Below are positions 7,777 through 17,279 of a stretch of DNA of 64,000 nt, in pieces. The position numbers and the translations under genes were made by a program. Position 1 is the first letter of the stretch. Every line of letters begins with the position of its first letter. This DNA is from Candidatus Poribacteria bacterium (GTDB taxonomy: Bacteria > Poribacteria > WGA-4E > WGA-3G): NCBI GenBank assembly GCA_012267415.1, contig JAAXGN010000001.1:1-64000 (forward strand), read 5' to 3'. Below the pieces are notes generated by a model. The model saw only the letters and a list, made by a program, of their open reading frames with translations, had not been told where the DNA came from and did no database searches.

Positions 7777-8800
7777 CAAAACCTTTGAACCCCCTTCTAG
7801 CGCACGTATTGCATACAGACTGATCTGTTCATTGTTCGGTATGCTATTCGTTACCGTTTTTCTGCCTATTACTGTAGCAGCGCAACTTGAAGGACGGATT
7901 GCTTATGCAGTTTCAGGTTTTAACGAAAAACTGGGTAGATCAGATTTTAATCTATACATGACAACTTTTACCGAAAAGGAAGATTTTGAGACAATCGCGT
8001 TGAATCATTCAGGATTGTATCCTGTGTGGAGTCCCAAAGATGACACGTTATACTTTGTCCAACATGTTGGCACTGAATCCCATATCTTTTCTATTGATGT
8101 GACCAAACCGAAGCAAAAGACCCAACTTACTGCCATTGGTGGTACCTACCGCTTTCTTTCCGTTTCACCTAACGGTAAAAAACTCGCCTTCAACGGATAT
8201 ACAAATCAACAACTACAACAAGATAACCAGATTTGGATACTTGATCTTGATACCGGTGAAATGGAAACGGTCACCTCTATTCCACATTTTGGGAGAACTT
8301 TCTTCTTTTTCGGCATCTCTTGGGGTCCCCAAAGTCAGAGATTGGTGTTTTCATTGGAAAGATCCGGCGGGTTAGAACAACTTTACCTTTTAGATATTGA
8401 AACACAAGAAATAGAAGTATTGACTGAATTCAATATAGATTATTATCCCGTGTGGTCACCAGATGGACAAAGGATTCTGTTCCGAAGGTGGAACAGAGAA
8501 TTTGATACACTGCTTACAATTGATGTTGAAACAAGAGCAATTTCCCCACTCTTCACCGTAGATAAACAGACGTCAATGTGGACAGACTGGTCATTTGATG
8601 GACAATCTATTATCTATTCGCGATGGGGAGTATTCTACCTATATGATATTGACTCTGGCAAAGCAGAAGAACTCTTTCAAGTAGAGGGTGGTATTTTTGC
8701 AATTTCTTGGTGGCGTCAGGACGTGCTACCTGTAGAACCTAAACAGAAGTTGGCAACAACATGGGGAGATGTCAAGAGCGACTCCAGATATAGTGAATAG
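7766..8800 (+). CDS. TolB-like WD40/PD40 beta-propeller protein, exported
   Basis: 344 residues from ATG 7766, chosen because GGAGG at 7756-7760 precedes it; the frame is open back to 7679 but that part duplicates the upstream gene region. An N-terminal hydrophobic segment (about residues 20-36, ending VAAQ) is a signal peptide. Propeller blades are marked by repeats of the PD40 type: YPVWSPKDDTLYFV, SVSPNGKKLAF, YPVWSPDGQRILF and TDWSFDGQSIIYS. Such propellers form protein-binding platforms in the periplasm (TolB family). It overlaps the TPR gene upstream. The final codons (Tyr-Ser-Glu-stop) come from the left end of a palindromic element at 8789. Confidence 0.78.
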   Translation: MKNDKTFEPPSSARIAYRLICSLFGMLFVTVFLPITVAAQLEGRIAYAVSGFNEKLGRSDFNLYMTTFTEKEDFETIALNHSGLYPVWSPKDDTLYFVQHVGTESHIFSIDVTKPKQKTQLTAIGGTYRFLSVSPNGKKLAFNGYTNQQLQQDNQIWILDLDTGEMETVTSIPHFGRTFFFFGISWGPQSQRLVFSLERSGGLEQLYLLDIETQEIEVLTEFNIDYYPVWSPDGQRILFRRWNREFDTLLTIDVETRAISPLFTVDKQTSMWTDWSFDGQSIIYSRWGVFYLYDIDSGKAEELFQVEGGIFAISWWRQDVLPVEPKQKLATTWGDVKSDSRYSE

Positions 8801-8937
8801 TGAAATAATGATACAAAGTCCTTGTAGGAGCGATCTCCGAATCGCGACTTAACGTAGTGATAGTCGGGAATCGGCCAGAATCATGTTAACTGGCCTCCTA
8901 CATCTCACATGTTCCATTATTTCAGAAGTTTACTATA
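8789..8937. repeat. MITE-like element, TATAGTGAA family, diverged copy
   Basis: Ends are TATAGTGAATAGTGAAATAATG on the left and CATTATTTCAGAAGTTTACTATA on the right, imperfect inverted repeats of about 22 bases. The centre has TGTAGGAGCGATCTCCGAATCGCGACT and TGATAGTCGGGAATCGGCC...GGCCTCCTACA, a drifted version of the palindrome seen cleanly at 23166 and 44494. It fills the whole gap between the TolB-like gene and mutS2. Confidence 0.8.
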
Positions 8938-8946
8938 ATACGATAA

Positions 8947-11400
8947 ATGACGGTTAAACCGATGCTATTTAATGTAGAAAAAACCTTAGAATACGATAAA
9001 ATCAAAGAACATCTCATCAAGTATACCGCCTCTCAGTTAGGACAGGCGAGGGTTGATAAACTCACGCCTTACGATACACTTGATACCGTTCAGCACCAAC
9101 TCAAGTTGTGTTCAGAGGTAAAATCATTTCATCAACAGTGCGGGGGGATACCGTTAGATGGTCTCATGGATGTCAGTAGCCAACTTCAGCAAGCGTCCAA
9201 AACAGGGGCTGTCTTAACCCCCGAAGAATTGCTAAATGTTGCGAAAGTTGCCAAACTTCCATCCCTCATTAAAAAGAAATTCAAACGTGAAAATTGTGAA
9301 GAACTTAATAGATTACGACAGATTATAGAATCTTTGCCAGTATTTGACCAACTTGTTGAATCTATCTGCTACTGTGTCAGTCCAGAAGGCGCAATACTTG
9401 ACCGTGCCAGTCCGGACTTACGTTCCATCCGTCGCAAACTCATAAGAATTCGTGACAATATACATCAGAAATTAGAAGCAATCCTCCGTTCTTCTGATTA
9501 CGAAAAAGTGATACAAGAATCGGTCATCACTTCCAGAAACAACCGTTTTGTGATACCGATCAAGCAGGATGCGAAAGCCTTTTTCAACGGTGTCGTTCAG
9601 GGACAATCTACCAGCGGGGCAACTTACTTTATGGAACCGCTGTCAATAGTTGAGATGAACAATGCACTCCACGAAGCAACAGAAGCAGAACAACGCGAGA
9701 TTCAAAGGATACTCTTAGATTTAACCGATCAACTTCGTGAAGAACTTACCTTTTTTGAACTTGCCCTTAACATTCTGGCGGAACTTGATTTCCTAAAGGC
9801 AAAAGCACTGTTGAGCATAGACCTAAACGCTGTTGAACCGAAATTAAATACAGAGGGAACCCTTAATCTATTAAAAGCACGGCATCCGCTGCTTGTATTC
9901 CAAACGCGGGCAAATAAACATGCCAATAGACAGGAGGCAGACGCACTTGATAACAGAGAACACCCCACAGAGGTCGTTCCTACAGATGTTTATGTCGGAG
10001 ATAAATTCAAAACACTCGTTATCACGGGACCAAATACGGGCGGTAAAACAGTTGTTCTCAAAACGGTAGGATTATTAAGTTTGATGGCACAGTCAGGTTT
10101 GCATATACCCGCAGCACACGGCAGTGAACTCCCTATTTTCCATAACATTTTTGCGGATATTGGTGATGATCAGAACATTGAACAGAATCTCAGCACATTT
10201 TCCTCACACATTACAAAAATTAGCAAGATGTTAAACACGATTGAAAATGATGAAACGACACACACATTGGTGCTTTTAGATGAAATCGGTGCAGGAACTG
10301 ACCCGAAGGAAGGAACAGCACTCGGTATCGCTATCTTGTCATGGCTAAGCGAAAGGAATGTCAGCACCATCGTTACGACGCATTACGGGGCACTTAAGGC
10401 TTATACGCATACACAGAACAAGATGGAAAACGCTTCAATGGAATTTGATTGGAACACGTTACGTCCAACTTACCGACTGAAGATAGGTGTTCCTGGCAGT
10501 AGTAATGCTATAAAGATCGCCGAACAACTCGGACTCCCACAATCAATCCTTACAGATGCTGAAAATCAATTGGGTCATAACAATCTGGCTGTGGAAGACC
10601 TGCTAATTGAACTGCAACGCACACAGCATAAATTAGATGCTGAACGTGAACAACTCAAGGAGCAGACACGACAGACTGAAATAGAACAGAATAGGTATAA
10701 ACACCTTATTGATACATTTGAGACAGAACAGGAAACACGCCAACAGACCGCAGAAGATGAAGCATTTGAGATCATATCCACCGCACGACGCACAGTAGAC
10801 AACGTTGTCGCTGATATACGAAGAGAACAAGCCTCCAAAGCAAGTATCCGAGAAGCATTTTCCAGAATAGAGAACGCAAAAAGACAACTCAAACCTGAAC
10901 CTCCCCCAGAAAAACCGAAGAAAACTAAACCCATTGCTAATGTTAATGTAGGAGACAAAGTGCGGATTATACAGATAAATCGTTTCGGTCAAGTTACGGC
11001 TATCCATAAACAGAGCAATACCCCTTTACAGGTACGTGTTGGCACAATGCAGATGCAGCTCTCCTACGATAAAATTGATAAAGTGATACCGAAAAAAGAA
11101 TCTCAACACATTGCCGACTCTGTGTTAGAAATTCAATACAACAAAGCGAGTTCTGTCAAAGAGGAACTCTCAATTCACGGAATGCTTGTCAAAGAAGGGA
11201 TTGATATTGCCGATAAATATCTGGATGATGCCTATCTTGCAGGATTATTAAGTGTAAGGATTCTTCATGGAAAAGGAACGGGTGCTTTGCGCAGCGCAAT
11301 CCATAAAACGTTGGCAGCGAATCCTCACGTCATTGATTTTCAATACGCACCGCATCATGAAGGTGGTGAGGGTGTAACAGTTGTTAAATTCAAGGAATAG
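8947..11400 (+). CDS. mutS2: endonuclease MutS2 (MutS-family ATPase with Smr domain)
   Basis: 817 residues in the normal MutS2 size range. It has the MutS core helices, Walker A GPNTGGKT at 361-368, Walker B LVLLDEIGAGTDP, the MutS signature STIVTTHYGALK, a long coiled coil (about 540-640, Gln/Glu/Arg-rich), and a C-terminal Smr nuclease domain with the HGKGTGALR motif. MutS2 proteins lack the mismatch-recognition domain and act in recombination control or in rescue of stalled ribosomes. The start is uncertain: ATG 8947 or ATG 8962 (MLFNVEKT), neither with a strong Shine-Dalgarno sequence. It leads a plus-strand block with dnaG and rpoD. Confidence 0.93.
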   Translation: MTVKPMLFNVEKTLEYDKIKEHLIKYTASQLGQARVDKLTPYDTLDTVQHQLKLCSEVKSFHQQCGGIPLDGLMDVSSQLQQASKTGAVLTPEELLNVAKVAKLPSLIKKKFKRENCEELNRLRQIIESLPVFDQLVESICYCVSPEGAILDRASPDLRSIRRKLIRIRDNIHQKLEAILRSSDYEKVIQESVITSRNNRFVIPIKQDAKAFFNGVVQGQSTSGATYFMEPLSIVEMNNALHEATEAEQREIQRILLDLTDQLREELTFFELALNILAELDFLKAKALLSIDLNAVEPKLNTEGTLNLLKARHPLLVFQTRANKHANRQEADALDNREHPTEVVPTDVYVGDKFKTLVITGPNTGGKTVVLKTVGLLSLMAQSGLHIPAAHGSELPIFHNIFADIGDDQNIEQNLSTFSSHITKISKMLNTIENDETTHTLVLLDEIGAGTDPKEGTALGIAILSWLSERNVSTIVTTHYGALKAYTHTQNKMENASMEFDWNTLRPTYRLKIGVPGSSNAIKIAEQLGLPQSILTDAENQLGHNNLAVEDLLIELQRTQHKLDAEREQLKEQTRQTEIEQNRYKHLIDTFETEQETRQQTAEDEAFEIISTARRTVDNVVADIRREQASKASIREAFSRIENAKRQLKPEPPPEKPKKTKPIANVNVGDKVRIIQINRFGQVTAIHKQSNTPLQVRVGTMQMQLSYDKIDKVIPKKESQHIADSVLEIQYNKASSVKEELSIHGMLVKEGIDIADKYLDDAYLAGLLSVRILHGKGTGALRSAIHKTLAANPHVIDFQYAPHHEGGEGVTVVKFKE

Positions 11401-11461
11401 TTGTCCGACTGAATTTTGTATCTACAATCTACAATTGACGTATTGATTAACGGGTAATCTC

Positions 11462-13309
11462 ATGGCAGCAAAGAATTATATTTCACGAGAAATAACTGAA
11501 GAGGTCCGGAGTCGTAACAATATCGTTGACGTGATATCTGAGTGTGGCGTTGCGCTGAAGCAAGCTGGTACTAACTATAAAGCGTTATGTCCATTTCACG
11601 AAGAAAAGACTCCTTCTTTTTCGGTGTCATCAGAAAAGCAGATATTCTACTGTTTTGGATGTCAAGCTGGCGGTGATGTCATCCACTTTTTGCAAAAACA
11701 TGAGAGTAAAAGTTTCGTTGAATCCATAGAATGGCTTGCGAAAAGAGCAAATATCACGTTGCCAGCGCGAGATGCAAAATACAGTGCACGTCAAAAACGT
11801 ATCAATGACCTCAGTGAACTCAACACGTTTGCTGTCAAATACTATCACGAACTCCTACGTACTGGTCAGCACAGTCAGCATGCACGGGAATACCTCAAAA
11901 ATCGCGGGATTGTCACCAAGACGACTAACCTGTTCCAACTCGGTTATGCAAAAGCGCAACGGAATGACCTCGTAAAGACTGCAACGCATGAGGGGTGGAC
12001 AGTTGAGCAGTTAGTTGATGCAGGACTGGTAAAGAATGAGGATAAAGGTCCACAAGACCGATTTTGGAACCGTCTCCTATTCCCGATTCATAATGAAAGA
12101 GGGATTCCTGTCGGTTTTGGCGGACGCGCACTCTCTAACGAACATCAACCGAAATATCTGAACTCACCCGGAACTGACTTATATAACAAAAGCAGAATTC
12201 TATACAATCTGGACAAAGCACGACAATCTATAGCCAGAAAAAAGTCTGCAATTCTTGTAGAGGGATATATGGATGTGTTGATGCTCTACCAACACGGCAT
12301 AGAAAATGTAATAGCAGCGTCTGGCACATCATTAAGCGAAGAACACGCGGCACTGCTGAAACGTTACACCCCTGAAGTTGTCATCGTCTTTGATGGAGAT
12401 GTATCCGGTTTGCAGGCAGCACAACGGGGATTGAATAGACTCATTGCGGAAGAAATCCGAGTCCGTATAGCGTTGATGCCGAAGGGAGACGATCCAGATT
12501 CCTTCGTCAAAGAGAATGGTGCGGATGCTTTTACCGAACGTATTGACAGATCCATTAACCTGATAGAGTTCCAAATCCAAGCTGCTGTTCAAGAAAAAAA
12601 TATCAGACGTCCCGATGTAATAACCCGTGTCGTTAGAGATGTAAGTGAACTACTTGTCAATATCAAGCATAGAGTTGAACGTGCAGAGTATGTAAAATAC
12701 GCGGCCAGGGAACTTAATGTGGATGAGGGATTAATCTGGAGGGAATTGCGAGACTTAGGATTGAAAGAGACCCCTACTGCAAACCGTAAGATACCTGCAA
12801 AGAAAATGACAATACGCGAACAAATTGAATACAAATTTATCCAATCTTTACTACAGACACCAGAGCATATACCAGGCGTTAAATCTGTATTTGACTATAA
12901 TGATATTTCGCAACCTCACCTTGCTAAAATTGCCGAATTGCTTTGGCGCGCAAGCGAAAATGGAGATACTGTTGAAATTCAACATGTCCTTGATAATTGT
13001 GAGGACGAAAAACTTAAAAATGCTATTACCAGACTACTTATAAGCGGTCAAGTGATTTCAAACCATACTTCTATAATTCAGGGATGTCTCAAAAAACTGA
13101 GAAATTATATTTATCAAGATGTTGAACAACGTGTTCGTTCTAACGCCTTTTCTGGTGGAGACGATGATCTTGAAAAATTTAAGGAACTTGTAGAACTATC
13201 AAATCAAAGACGCGCCTATGCTCAGAAACAGGTAATCCAACTGAAACAGAAAACAGAACATACCGATGCAGCAACAGATACATCCACAATTGCTAAAGAC
13301 TTCAAATAG
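11462..13309 (+). CDS. dnaG: DNA primase
   Basis: Synthesises RNA primers at the replication fork. The 615-residue protein has the CHC2 zinc-binding motif (C43, H46, C64, C67), the primase core, and a TOPRIM domain with EGYMD and the metal-binding DGDVSG. The C-terminal ~170 residues are the DnaB-interacting helical region. It is followed after 12 bases by the sigma-2-only gene and then rpoD, the arrangement of the classical macromolecular synthesis operon without rpsU. Confidence 0.95.
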   Translation: MAAKNYISREITEEVRSRNNIVDVISECGVALKQAGTNYKALCPFHEEKTPSFSVSSEKQIFYCFGCQAGGDVIHFLQKHESKSFVESIEWLAKRANITLPARDAKYSARQKRINDLSELNTFAVKYYHELLRTGQHSQHAREYLKNRGIVTKTTNLFQLGYAKAQRNDLVKTATHEGWTVEQLVDAGLVKNEDKGPQDRFWNRLLFPIHNERGIPVGFGGRALSNEHQPKYLNSPGTDLYNKSRILYNLDKARQSIARKKSAILVEGYMDVLMLYQHGIENVIAASGTSLSEEHAALLKRYTPEVVIVFDGDVSGLQAAQRGLNRLIAEEIRVRIALMPKGDDPDSFVKENGADAFTERIDRSINLIEFQIQAAVQEKNIRRPDVITRVVRDVSELLVNIKHRVERAEYVKYAARELNVDEGLIWRELRDLGLKETPTANRKIPAKKMTIREQIEYKFIQSLLQTPEHIPGVKSVFDYNDISQPHLAKIAELLWRASENGDTVEIQHVLDNCEDEKLKNAITRLLISGQVISNHTSIIQGCLKKLRNYIYQDVEQRVRSNAFSGGDDDLEKFKELVELSNQRRAYAQKQVIQLKQKTEHTDAATDTSTIAKDFK

Positions 13310-13321
13310 GAGACTCACATA

Positions 13322-13873
13322 ATGAATACGGCACAAACAGATATATCCAATATCAAGTTTATAGATGTTCAGCGGAATATCAATATACGTGAACAAGAGA
13401 TATCACGCCTCATGAAGCAACATAGCATACCCACAGAATGGTTTGATGCAGAATTCAAACCTGAAGCTTATAATTTTAGGACGGATGCTGTGAAGGATGC
13501 TTATACCACTATCGTCCGTTATCAAAAAGAAATCTGTCAATATATTGACGCCTTCTGTATATCCCGCAATAGCCTAAAAGCAGTTAGAGGAGAGATTGAC
13601 ACCCGTGTTGTGGAGGCACATGATGCCAAGATGGCGATCGTCAATGCACATCTCTGGTTGGTTGTTAGGATCGCTAAGCATTTTAGAAAGAAGGCACATG
13701 GTGTAGAATTTCTTGATATAATTCAGGAAGGCACCATCGCTCTAATGAAGGCAATTGATAATTTTGATTATAAAAGCGGATACAAGTTTAAAACTTATGC
13801 CACTTGGTGGATACGTCAAGGTATTGTACGTGCCATGACGAAACAGGAAGATACGTCAAATAGCGAAGAATAG
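13322..13873 (+). CDS. sigma-70 region-2-only protein, truncated paralogue of RpoD
   Basis: 183 residues with a good AGGAG at 13308-13312 overlapping the dnaG stop. Residues 10-175 align end to end with about residues 190-350 of the adjacent RpoD: a coiled spacer (INIREQEISRLMKQHSIP), IVRYQKEICQYI, then region 2 with HLWLVVRIAKHFRKKA, FLDIIQEGTIALMKAID and the -10-recognition stretch [17 protein letters not shown]. It stops before regions 3 and 4, so it should bind the beta-prime coiled coil but cannot recognise -35 elements. The frame is intact and conserved residues are kept. Either a working minimal sigma or competitor of RpoD, or a recent decaying duplicate. Confidence 0.85.
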   Translation: MNTAQTDISNIKFIDVQRNINIREQEISRLMKQHSIPTEWFDAEFKPEAYNFRTDAVKDAYTTIVRYQKEICQYIDAFCISRNSLKAVRGEIDTRVVEAHDAKMAIVNAHLWLVVRIAKHFRKKAHGVEFLDIIQEGTIALMKAIDNFDYKSGYKFKTYATWWIRQGIVRAMTKQEDTSNSEE

Positions 13874-13927
13874 CGAACCGAAAACATAAGGTAATATAGA
13901 ACATCAATCAAAAAGGAGAGTTTACTT

Positions 13928-15550
13928 GTGGACTTAGGAAATACGCACCCACCCGAATTTAATGATGCCGACGATCCGGATCAAGTTGAGTTTGATGAAT
14001 TAATTGATTTACCCCCCGGGGAAATCAGTGAACGCGAAGATTCAATTAAGGCCTATCTGCGTAACATAGGCAAAATTCCGTTGCTGGACAAAGAAAAAGA
14101 GATCGAATTGTCTCAGCAGATAGAACTGGGTTTGCGTCAAGCACAAGAAGCAACATTTGCAACGCGTTTAGCGGTCGTTGAAGTACGCAAACTGCTATAT
14201 AAAATCATCATCGCGAAAAAACGGGCATCTGATATTGTTGATATGGTAGTTACAAGCAATTCAACGCGTGATAAGGAACGGAAACTACGGGATAAAGTCG
14301 AAAAAACAATGCACGTCATTGAGTCTTTAGAATTGGAATATCTGACGACACTGAAAGCATCCAAAAAAGGCGACACGAAGCAAGACGCTACGTTTGTAGA
14401 ACTTCAAACTGTCGGGAAACATGCAACTTTTGTCAAGCATCTTGAACAGTTGAAAATTGACAGGGAAGAAATTAGTAAAATTTCTGGTATGGTCAAAGAA
14501 GTTGATCGGAATATTAGTAATAGAGAAAAAGAGATTGAACGACTTCAGAAACAACATAATCTACCAGCATCGTGCTTCAACGGCACGCACAACCCTAAAA
14601 CCCGTAAGTTCAAAAACAGTGCAGCCAAACAGGCATATATAGATATCGTCCGTTACCAACGCGAAATTCAGCAATATATCAAAACTATCGGCATGCCGCG
14701 TGATACGCTTCAATCTATTACAAAGCAGATTTCTGTCGGTGAAGACAATGCTGAAGCTGCTAAAAAAGCAATCGTTGAAGCGAACCTACGTTTAGTCGTT
14801 AGCATCGCTAAGAAGTATCGTAATCAAGCACCGGGACTTGATTTCCTTGACCTTATTCAAGAAGGCAGCATCGGATTGATGCGGGCGGTTGATAAGTTTG
14901 ATTATCAGCGAGGCTATAAGTTCAGCACCTATGCAACATGGTGGATACGACAGAGTATCACACGGGCAATCGCGGACCAAGGACGCACAATCCGTATTCC
15001 TGTCCACATGCATGAAAGAATCAATAAACTCAGACGCACCGAACGTTCACTACTTCAAGAATTAGGACGGAGACCAACGCCAGAAGAGATCGCTGAAGAT
15101 ATTGGAATTCAACCAGAAAAAATTAGAGAAGTATTGCGGAATGTTCCGGAAACTGTATCATTAGAAACCCCTATCGGAGACGATGACGATGATAGCCAAT
15201 TAGGCGATTTTATTGAAGATGTTAGTGTACTATCACCTGCAACAGAAGCCGAACTTAGCATACTCAAAGAACGAATCCAAGAAGCACTTGCTGACCTATC
15301 CGAGCGGGAGCGCGAAGTGATCGTGCTGCGATTCGGTATTGAAGACGATAACGCAAACCCACTCTTATCTGAAACAACCCGGAATAGGATTGCTGCGTTA
15401 TGTATTACAACCGGTTATCCCAAGACGCTTGAAGAGGTAGGTGTCGTCTTTGATGTAACTCGGGAACGTATTCGGCAAATTGAAGCGAAAGCCCTCCGCA
15501 AACTCCGCCATCCAATACGGAGTTACCGTCTACGAGGATTTATAGACTAA
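13928..15550 (+). CDS. rpoD: primary sigma factor RpoD, with an insertion in region 4
   Basis: Directs RNA polymerase to housekeeping promoters. 540 residues from GTG 13928 with AAGGAG at 13913-13918. Region 1.2 ([16 protein letters not shown]), a long non-conserved spacer, region 2 ([53 protein letters not shown]), region 3 ([14 protein letters not shown]) and region 4 ending [19 protein letters not shown] are all present. Between LRFGIEDD and TLEEVG there are about 25 extra residues (roughly 473-498, [18 protein letters not shown]...) that ordinary RpoD proteins lack. The three perfect TTGACA-17-TATAAT promoters in this window fit a normal promoter specificity despite the insertion. Confidence 0.95.
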   Translation: MDLGNTHPPEFNDADDPDQVEFDELIDLPPGEISEREDSIKAYLRNIGKIPLLDKEKEIELSQQIELGLRQAQEATFATRLAVVEVRKLLYKIIIAKKRASDIVDMVVTSNSTRDKERKLRDKVEKTMHVIESLELEYLTTLKASKKGDTKQDATFVELQTVGKHATFVKHLEQLKIDREEISKISGMVKEVDRNISNREKEIERLQKQHNLPASCFNGTHNPKTRKFKNSAAKQAYIDIVRYQREIQQYIKTIGMPRDTLQSITKQISVGEDNAEAAKKAIVEANLRLVVSIAKKYRNQAPGLDFLDLIQEGSIGLMRAVDKFDYQRGYKFSTYATWWIRQSITRAIADQGRTIRIPVHMHERINKLRRTERSLLQELGRRPTPEEIAEDIGIQPEKIREVLRNVPETVSLETPIGDDDDDSQLGDFIEDVSVLSPATEAELSILKERIQEALADLSEREREVIVLRFGIEDDNANPLLSETTRNRIAALCITTGYPKTLEEVGVVFDVTRERIRQIEAKALRKLRHPIRSYRLRGFID

Positions 15551-15609
15551 TATTTCTAAAATTCTAATACTGCCTCCTTAAAAATTTATTTCTCTTTTTT
15601 TACTGTTTT

Positions 15610-15618
15610 TGCTATAAT
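15610..15618 (+). promoter_or_regulatory. extended -10 promoter of the DUF5069 gene
   Basis: TGCTATAAT at 15610-15618 is a perfect extended -10 box; no TTGACA-like -35 is present at the right distance. Predicted start of transcription is near 15625. Confidence 0.7.
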
Positions 15619-15625
15619 GTAAAAA

Positions 15626-15646
15626 CTTACAAGATGGACTTGTAAG
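15626..15646 (+). promoter_or_regulatory. 8-base inverted repeat at the expected 5' end of the mRNA
   Basis: CTTACAAG at 15626-15633 and CTTGTAAG at 15639-15646 with a 5-base spacer. It begins right at the predicted transcription start, so it could be a 5' hairpin that protects the message or an operator over the start site. Confidence 0.45.
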
Positions 15647-15687
15647 GAAAAACTTCTACTAACGCATAATACGCAAGGAGGCATGTT

Positions 15688-16077
15688 ATGTTTGGAAGAA
15701 AAAAGAAGATGATCCCAACTATTAGTTCAGGGGTCGCCGGTCCACTCGGGGTCTTACATCTACCGCGATTTTGGTCAAAAGTGTTGATGGATGCTAAGGG
15801 AGTTCTCCACGGGGACTACCCAGCATGTGGCGCAGGTTTTGACCAGATGGTCTTAGATGGACTTGGACTTGATAAAGATGCAACACTGGCATATATCCGA
15901 GACAACGCACCGACATATCCACAATTTGAAGCTTGGGTTTTAGAGCAAAAAGGCGGCAGTCTTGATGCTGATGCAGTCGCTGAGTTGAACACGGCAATCA
16001 CAGGGTATAATCACGATGACGATACCCGAACAAGCATCCTCGGGGCAAGTGCCATTGAAGACGATGGTCTATTTTAG
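15688..16077 (+). CDS. DUF5069 domain protein
   Basis: 129 residues with a strong AAGGAGG Shine-Dalgarno sequence before ATG 15688. The central part, LPRFWSKVLMDAKG, then GFDQMVLDGLGLD and FEAWVLEQKGG, fits DUF5069, a small family found mainly in Planctomycetes, Verrucomicrobia and related bacteria; its function is unknown. The protein is cytoplasmic with no signal or membrane helix. It is a single-gene unit with its own promoter, 5' hairpin and terminator; the strong expression signals suggest an abundant protein. Confidence 0.75.
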   Translation: MFGRKKKMIPTISSGVAGPLGVLHLPRFWSKVLMDAKGVLHGDYPACGAGFDQMVLDGLGLDKDATLAYIRDNAPTYPQFEAWVLEQKGGSLDADAVAELNTAITGYNHDDDTRTSILGASAIEDDGLF

Positions 16078-16141
16078 ACGCTGTCAACCTTAACAACCTT
16101 GATGATTGGTATGAACTTCACGCAAATTTATAATGGTTTTC

Positions 16142-16189
16142 AGACATCTCCACTTATGTTTAGATAGAACACATAATGTGGAGATGTCT
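16142..16189. terminator. bidirectional terminator between convergent genes
   Basis: A 12-base perfect stem (AGACATCTCCAC pairing with GTGGAGATGTCT) around a 24-base loop, with CTTTGTT after it. It lies between the stop codons of the DUF5069 gene (+) and the oxidoreductase gene (-). Confidence 0.75.
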
Positions 16190-16203
16190 CTTTGTTGAAA
16201 TAA

Positions 16204-17271
16204 CTACTTATCTGCCGCTGTTGTGAGTTCAATTGCGGTACCCGTTTCGGAGGATTTCAGTCCAGCAAGCAGAATCTCAGTGGCATGTCGCGCCGTGTAA
16301 ACATTGGAGAGAGGCGGTTGTGTCCCAGCACGGATATGTTCAGCGAAATGTGCGTGCATCCCACTCGGTGCAGCGTCGCTACAGTCTATCGCTTTCGTAT
16401 CCACAGATGCATGTTCTCGTGTATAGGATGTAGGTGTCCACTGTGTGAGAGCTGCGCCATCTTTTCCGGGCATCGTGAACTTACCAGCAGTGCCGTGAAC
16501 ACTGGATTCACCTGTTCGTGCAGGGTCACACCAACTGGTTTCAGCGGTAACGATTCCACCCGACTGCATCTCGAGCACAAGTGTTGCGACATCTTCTAAT
16601 TCAGTCGGTTTGTCGAATGTGGATACGAAACCTGTCACGCGTTTAAAAGTACCGAGCATAGCAACAAGACCGGAGACAGCATAAACACCCATATCAAAAA
16701 GTGCACCGACGCTTGCCTGTTTCGCATCGAAAAACCACAGGTCGTCCCCCGATTCACCGAAAATATCACGGATTTCGGCATAGTAAATCTCAGGACCACC
16801 GTGGCTACTTCGCATTCTTGCGCCAGACACGCGTCCGATGGCTTCTTCGGCAATCAGTTGACGGACTTTATAGGTGGCAGCACTGAAATGTGGTAGACAC
16901 ATTACTGTTTTGCCACTCGCTTCGGTAGCAGCAACAAATTGATTTGCTTCGTCCATTTCGCCGCAGAGCGGTTTTTGCATCAACACATGTTTGCCTGCTT
17001 CCAACGCTTTAACACCCCATGAAACATGTAATGGATGTGGGGTACCAACGAGGATAGCATCAAGTGTGTCATCAGCAATAATAGCCTCGTAATCCTGTGT
17101 CCAACGTGGTATATCAAATTCTTGACATTGATGTTTTAAGCGGTGTTCGCGTCTGCCACCAATGACAACAACTTCAAAATCTTCTCCTCTTTTCAAATCA
17201 GGTAGATGCATACGGCAGACGATACCGCCAGCACCAATAACACCGAGTTTAAATTTATCCATATTTCTCAT
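16204..17271 (-). CDS. Gfo/Idh/MocA family NAD(P)-dependent oxidoreductase
   Basis: Sugar, inositol or related carbohydrate dehydrogenase type. 355 residues from the ATG at 17271 (GAAGAAGGAAT upstream). The Rossmann start is LGVIGAGGIVCRMHLPDL; the usual EKP motif reads QKPLCGE, an unusual Glu-to-Gln change; the C-terminal alpha/beta domain has GALFDMGVYAV and the candidate catalytic DMGVY/H region. The frame stays open to 17364, but those 31 extra residues are translation of a palindromic element and are not part of the enzyme. Substrate cannot be told. Divergent from the SpoU methyltransferase gene. Confidence 0.88.
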   Translation of the reverse strand: MRNMDKFKLGVIGAGGIVCRMHLPDLKRGEDFEVVVIGGRREHRLKHQCQEFDIPRWTQDYEAIIADDTLDAILVGTPHPLHVSWGVKALEAGKHVLMQKPLCGEMDEANQFVAATEASGKTVMCLPHFSAATYKVRQLIAEEAIGRVSGARMRSSHGGPEIYYAEIRDIFGESGDDLWFFDAKQASVGALFDMGVYAVSGLVAMLGTFKRVTGFVSTFDKPTELEDVATLVLEMQSGGIVTAETSWCDPARTGESSVHGTAGKFTMPGKDGAALTQWTPTSYTREHASVDTKAIDCSDAAPSGMHAHFAEHIRAGTQPPLSNVYTARHATEILLAGLKSSETGTAIELTTAADK

Positions 17272-17279
17272 GATTCCTT

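Noticed and set aside
9729..11007. minus-strand ORFs opposite mutS2
   Set aside because: Shadow frames with low-complexity Ser/Cys/Phe composition opposite a clear, conserved gene.
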